Shown here in pieces: positions 19,451 through 24,063 of a DNA stretch of 24,063 nucleotides; position 1 is the stretch's first letter, and each line of letters begins with the position of its first letter. Below the pieces are notes generated by a model. That model was not told the DNA's origin, did no database searches, and saw nothing but the letters and a program-made list of their open reading frames with translations. The position numbers and the translations under genes were made by a program. This DNA is from Bondarzewia mesenterica (taxonomy: Eukaryota > Basidiomycota > Agaricomycetes > Russulales > Bondarzewiaceae): the NCBI GenBank assembly GCA_004802705.1, contig SGPL01000506.1, positions 1-24,063 on the forward strand. Direction: 5' to 3'.

Positions 19451-20620
19451 TCACTTTCGGCAAATAATGAGAGGGGCATGTCGTGTGCAGGCATCGTAGA
19501 ATTCACGATAGTTTAGACGCGTCGCCCCAAAGAATGCAAAGAATAATACTGCGGAGGCAACGACAGACCAAACGTCTAGCTTCCGCCCCGACGAAGGACG
19601 GACGATCTAACGTCCACAGAGCATATGGGCGCTGTATCACTCTGGAGGAGTTTTCATGGGTATCTGTCCAACCCTGCCATGGAAATTCTCCGCGACTGGC
19701 AATGCTGTGCAAGATGAAAATGTTGAACGGAAGCATGAGGAGTAACTCGATGGAGAATAAAGCCATCAATTTGTAGTAGACGTTCATGGATAGCGGAGAA
19801 TGCGGCTGCGATAACACTTCATTGATCTCCGTCCGGTGTGTCAGCGTGGCCTTGAAAACCAAAACTAGTACAGAACCTCGTCAATATGGTCAGAAGATGA
19901 CATAACTCACGTACCACTATACACCCCTAACGAGGGCAAAGGCTACAGGAGTATCGTGAATCGCTGGGTAGCAACCAACATCCTCAAGAATGTCGTAACG
20001 ATGATCTGAATAACAGCTCAATGTGAGCTCTTGATACATCCAGTATGATAAACCGTTACCTTCAACAACGTAATCTATCCGCGTGAAATAATTATTAAGT
20101 CAAACTGTGAACGAATTCAAGGAAGTCTGACAGAGGACTACCTGCAAGAGTGGGATACCAATCCCAATCAAGAGGTCAACAGTAACACGCTGTAACAGCA
20201 GAATCAGCGTTTGTACACTGAACTCGTGAACGCGATCTCACATCTCGCTTATCCATTGAGACTGACTTGACTGTCGCAATGTCGTACATCAGCCAATTGA
20301 TGCATAAGTAAGAAGCAGGAATGGCTACAGCAACAGCTACCATCACGCGACTAGCTGAAGAACAAGTATTATCTGAGTCAATACTCGGAGGATGTTACTG
20401 GACAGACGTACAGACGTCGCACCAGACAGGTGTATGGTCTTCAGCACTGTTGTGCCAGATGACGGAGTTGACAAACTGGTTCAGACACGCTATAGCTGTC
20501 CAAACAATGTACAAGCAAGTGCCCGAGTTCTGTGAAGAGAAGTGCCAAGGAAGCGGTACCATGACGATGAAGAAGCCCAAAAGGACAAGGATGGGAAATG
20601 CAGGGTATCTAAATCTCGGT
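19451..20620 (-). pseudogene. STE3-type pheromone receptor (class D GPCR), decayed
   Basis: STE3 receptors are seven-helix membrane proteins that sense lipopeptide mating pheromones; in basidiomycetes they define the B/P-R mating-type locus or occur as non-mating paralogues. Minus-strand exons: about 20620-20412 (VMVPLPWHFSSQNSGTCLYI, ACLNQFVNSVIW, HTPVWCDV), 20354-20242 (SSRVMVAVAVAIPASYLCIN), 20189-20142 (VTVDLLIGIGIPLLQ), possibly 20074-20060, about 20010-19920 (HRYDILEDVGCYPAIHDTPV), and 19864-19451 (YYKLMALFSIELLLMLPFNI, FPWQGWTDTHENSSRV, then in another frame LFFAFFGATRLNYREF). Breaks: no initiator ATG in frame before exon 1, TAG at 19917-19919 with loss of most of helix 5, a phase problem entering the HRYD exon, and a frameshift near 19555. 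The family call is secure; mating function is not implied. No neighbouring CaaX pheromone gene was found. Confidence 0.87.
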
Positions 20621-21944
20621 GAGAACCTGTCCCAGAGAACTCAGGAGGTTCCTTGATCAACCAGACAGAACGTCAGACGCATCGTTCCATCCCTTATAGA
20701 GAGCATAATTGGCGCACGTAATTAAAGTACACTTCTAGACGGTCAGTCAGAATCATCCTGATTATTGGCCGTGGGTGGCTCTGACTCGGTCCAACCCAAA
20801 CCGATAATCGCCGAAAGGCCCTCTGAAACCGGGTCTTACCAGAATACCAGAACGATACCAAAGCCGTTGTATCCATCTCAGGATCACCAGATCCGCTCCA
20901 TCATGGGTGCGTGCAACGAGATGTGCACTGCTCCAACTGGGATTGTGCAACCTCTGAATTGAAGATATCCAAAGCTCCCGGAACATAGAGCGTCTCCAAG
21001 TCGCACGAGCTTGAAAGCGTCCAAAAAAAGCGACAGTATGTACGCACGCTTCCAGTTAAAGTTAAGCTAAACTGCATGCGGGGCCCAGGGAAAGCTGAAG
21101 CTTGGCCTTGTGACTTGAAGACCTTAAAACACGACCAGATGCAAAATGGATGCAAGTTCTGCTTACAGGATCAGATCGCGCCATGGTTTCTAAGTGGCAA
21201 TAATAGGAATTATGGTTGAGTTTCCGATACGTGACGGATCATTTGTAGCACGAAGGTACCATCCGCGAGTTGATCAGCTCTTGGAGTTGGCGTTGGCGCT
21301 GGCGAAGGAAAAAAAAAAAAACGTCAGGTCACATTGGTTTTGGTCCGTGACATTGTTTCAGGCTCGAACACCGCGTTGACAACCAGACTCTAAGTTGAGT
21401 AGAGAAAGCGATGAGCGGCCGCGAGGTAGGTGTGGAAGTAGTCTCCCTGAGGCAGAGTAGACGGTCGTCTACCTTCGGCATCTCAGGGTCTTCTTGCTTG
21501 AATTCGGAAGGGGAAAAACGAACAGAGCATAGTAGCCGTGAGTTCAAAGTGAACCTAGACAACATCCGCAGTCCTGGAACCTAACGATACCAGGAATTGC
21601 CCATCATGGCGACTCTGCAGGGTTGCTAGCAATGAGATTCGTACTGCAGTAATAGAACAGAAGACTAGACTAGCAGAGCACTTCAAGAAAAAGGAAGAGA
21701 GTGAAGGGGAAAATCATGTAGATCGTACCGAATTGTGAATGTTGACTGGCTGGTTACTGTAAAACGGAACGATCGACACCTATCTATGCAGGATTGATCG
21801 GGACGTTGGTGAGACGAGACGGAAAGAATGTCGATGAAAGAAGAAAATGTAGATATAGCATCAATACATGATGCAGAATTACTCCTGTCTTGACGCTTAC
21901 TTTCTACAATAGCTGTATGAATACCGAACGGAACGCCCACTATA
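20621..21944. other. Intergenic, no recognised gene
   Basis: The open frames are short and without motifs. A plus frame at 20765-20962 and a minus frame ending at 21683 are coding-like in length only. An A-run lies at 21310-21322. No repeats matching other parts of the window were found. Confidence 0.4.
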
Positions 21945-22550
21945 TGCGGACGGAGCCTCCAGGGAAAGAGTACGTCGTGAACATGGACATCGTCACAGAG
22001 GCAGAACTATTGAGCGTCAGGTTCTCCCTGGCCATGCCGAGAGGGTCATTGGCAGCGCTCAACGGCAGAGCGGCAGTGTGCTCGCCGATCATGGACCTGC
22101 CAAAGAAGACCTCGGGAGAAGTACACGCTGCAACGGCGCATGTGGCTCGTCAGGAAAGAAAGACCGACTTGATAGGCCGCTGAAACCGCGATTGTCAGTC
22201 ATCTGAATGCATCGGAAGTGGACATTCAAAAACTGCCTACCATTCATCTACCCGAAACCCTCGCGAGGCACCATCTTGAAGTCGATGCCCTGGTCCCCGT
22301 ACGCGACGTCCACCAGATGCGAGAGTTTCACAGCATCAAACTAAATGATATGAGGGGCGTCAACCCTGAGTTGCAAAGAAGCACCGAAGGGACAGGCGAG
22401 TGCGGAAGGAGCTACCATACAGTCCGTGCGACGAACGAGAACATGACGCGCCCGGCTTTGGCTCCCGGCGCTTGCGTGCGACGACAACGACGGCAACGAT
22501 GGCGACGATGGCAATGATGCTGGGAAGACGAACATAAGCCTGGCGCGGGC
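21945..22550 (-). pseudogene. Unidentified coding-like pieces, possibly a broken membrane protein
   Basis: Three minus-strand pieces read like protein but in different frames. First, near 22480-22560, a hydrophobic segment IIAIVAIVAVVVVARKRREP looks like a transmembrane helix with a basic stop-transfer end. Second, near 22265-22345, FDAVKLSHLVDVAYGDQGID continues FKMVPREGFG to a GTAGAT donor and is preceded in frame by a TAG. Third, 21945-22100 reads MIGEHTAALPLSAANDPLGM with two N-glycosylation-like sites (NLT, NSS) and SMFTTYSFPGG, ending at a stop. I do not recognise the family. The order helix, then extracellular-like segments fits one decayed gene, but that is inference; chance frames are possible. 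Confidence 0.3.
22470..22520. repeat. Imperfect trinucleotide-like (CGA/GAT)n tract
   Basis: Repeated CGACGA, ACGGCAACG and GATGGCGACGATGG triplets. On the opposite strand this encodes the hydrophobic Ile/Val/Ala run noted at the same place, so the 'helix' could be partly a by-product of the repeat. Confidence 0.5.
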
Positions 22551-22925
22551 GGTTTCGAGAAGGTAGGGGTGGGGTGGGGGGCGCGGAGGATATCATTAAA
22601 GCGCAGCAGCAGCAGGGACATGTGGTACCATGACGGTATCGCCCACACTGTCCGCGCTCAACGAAAAACCCGCCAATCCCGATTAGATGCTACTTTCACG
22701 AAATGGACGAGCTGTGGACCGGGGGGGTTTGTGGAGATATGGAGCTTGCGGGTGAGGTTGCGGTTGGAGGGCTCGCTGCAAGGGCGATGAAAGCGCTGTA
22801 GACGACACCGCGCAAGAACTTGCAGACGACGCCACGAAACGAATCACCTGCAAAGAACCAATTTCCCATGGGTATTTCCTGCTTATAATATGTAATTACG
22901 ATTCCCGAAACCCTAGGGAAGCGTT

Positions 22926-22968
22926 CTCTAGATAGATGTCTAGATAGATGAGACTTCTCTAGATGAGA
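22926..22968. repeat. Short TCTAGATAGATG direct repeats
   Basis: TCTAGATAGATG occurs twice directly (with GTCTAGATAGATGAGAC as the second copy) and a shortened TCTCTAGATGAGAC follows. It may be simple sequence slippage. Confidence 0.6.
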
Positions 22969-23019
22969 CGATGGGCCATTTGACCCCCCAGAATTGTGGA
23001 ATATCCCCACACAGGCCAC

Positions 23020-23279
23020 TACAATTTTCCGATTAGTGTTGTAACTAATTCGATTACAAAACTGTACAGTTCCGCAACTAACCTTGCTTCACTCGTTTTG
23101 TGATGTCTATTCACCGGTCGACGGGTTCCTGATTACCGGTAAGTAAGTTAAGCAACAAGTTCGACTTCAGCTAAGTACATACTTACTACACTTTTCCTGC
23201 ACGCTCCGAGTCCGTGCGTCGCGTCGCCTCTCCAGGACCATCCCCTCATCACCCAAGATCCCGTTCTCATTTTATTTAA
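23020..23279. other. Intergenic/upstream region of the right-end open frame
   Basis: This is AT/CT-mixed sequence ending in TTTTATTTAA just before ATG 23280. The TATTTAA is within 10 bp of the start codon, so it is unlikely to be a TATA box. No other feature was seen. Confidence 0.4.
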
Positions 23280-24063
23280 ATGAGTTTCTCATCTCTTCGA
23301 CAGAGTCTCTCGCCGAAACGTGCGCCCTCGGCAGCATCGCCTTCGCTGTCTTTACTCCAAGACAATGGATCCACCCTCTCCGCACCCGATATCGACACGG
23401 CCATTTTTGACGCCCTTCAAACCTTGTTAGCGCCTTCTGGCGTTAATCCTGCCGCCATTACTCAGATGTGGTTGCGGGTCTTTCATTGAATAAGTAGCTT
23501 GTGAGTGCCCCATTCTAAACTGTTGATCCTCTCTCTAATACCCCGTCCCTCTCTCGAGACCGCCATACAAGCCCTCGCACAGTACGTCAAGAAGCTCGGC
23601 GATGCATACCCATACTCTAACCACGCGAATACGTCTTCGACCTCGTCCGGCTTTGGCTGTGGGTCAGGTTATAATGGTCGATCAACACCGTCACCAGCCC
23701 CTCCCGTTCATCCCCGTCCACGCACCCTTCTGGCTTCAGCACCCCTTCGAGTTCGGATACTCACGGGGGCATGTGTTGAAGAATACATCGTGTCTTGCTT
23801 GCGGCCCCATATCAACGAGTTCGTGTCCGCACCCTGCGACTCCGCGAACACAAAGCCCTTTTCCACAGCCACCAGACGCTCACCAGCCCAGAATGCGCGC
23901 AACCACCGCCTATCCGGCATCGAGAACTCATCGACGCGCTGCTCGTCATCCTCGTCATGGTCATCTTCAATCATCCCATAGACATGCCTCTCTTCCACCT
24001 CATCCAAAACCTCCATCTCCGTCTTGTCTTCGCCTGACTTCCAATACCCAGGATGATACAGTC
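23280..24063 (+). CDS. Possible start of an unidentified gene, running to the window edge
   Basis: ATG 23280 opens a 69-codon frame, MSFSSLRQSLSPKRAPSAAS followed by SLSLLQDNGSTLSAPDIDTA and IFDALQTLLAPSGVNPAAIT, ending at TGA 23487-23489. The Ser/Pro-rich start followed by a helical stretch looks like a real N-terminus. A later frame, ETAIQALAQYVKKLGDAYPY (about 23555-23615), is also protein-like and could be exon 2 after an intron, but I cannot define convincing splice sites. Beyond 23640 the frames are Ser/Pro-rich and ambiguous on both strands. I do not recognise a family, and the gene may be incomplete or broken. Confidence 0.35.

Noticed and set aside
21750..21870. A minus-strand DAISTFSSFIDILS resembling pheromone precursor N-termini
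   Set aside because: It has no ATG in frame at the right place and no CaaX end before the stop.
22696..23019. Minus-strand 107-codon frame
   Set aside because: It has a weak protein-like centre (FFAGDSFRGVVCKFL) but a low-complexity Ser/Pro end and repeats at its start; not enough to call a gene.

Overview
The window looks like genomic DNA of a basidiomycete fungus, most likely an Agaricomycete (mushroom-forming). The evidence is the dense short spliceosomal introns (about 49-60 nt, GT..AG), a FunK1-type fungal kinase, an F-box protein of the mushroom-expanded kind, a STE3-type pheromone receptor and homologues of NAT10/Kre33, Eaf3/MRG15, phosphoketolase and an MFS carrier. No tRNA, rRNA, CRISPR array or transposase was recognised.

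Layout, left to right. 1-2200 (-): a decayed NAT10/Kre33 copy, cut at its 5' end beside a GC-rich 7-bp-period array and hairpins (2234-2384). 2475-7120 (+): a 15-exon gene whose splice model closes at about 1289 codons. It carries a 2-oxoglutarate/Fe(II) dioxygenase signature (HxD, distal H, R), a 60-bp internal repeat and a large unrecognised C-terminal region. 7649-8270 (-): a fragment of an MFS carrier. 8658-9086 (-): two small unidentified coding-like stretches. 9672-11126 (-): F-box protein with one in-frame TGA. 11519-12004: repeat copy A. 12043-13074 (-): decayed Eaf3/MRG15 gene, joined directly at 13074/13075 to a phosphoketolase fragment. 13786-16478 (+): broken FunK1 kinase gene. 16706-17409: repeat copy B. 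17423-17794: MITE-like element with 26-bp inverted termini. 19451-20620 (-): decayed STE3 receptor. 21945-23019 (-): scattered coding-like pieces, unidentified. 23280 onward (+): a possible gene start running toward the window edge.

The overall picture is an accessory region full of relics. Fragments of ordinary conserved genes keep their introns, so they arose by DNA-level duplication or capture and not by retroposition. They carry stops, frameshifts and internal deletions. Against this, the dioxygenase gene at 2475-7120 is the best preserved gene in the window: fourteen introns of uniform size join in phase, and its only internal stop can be removed by an alternative splice acceptor. It is the strongest candidate for an undescribed function. 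No evidence was seen that the genes form one pathway. Identities come from remembered family motifs; no database search was run.
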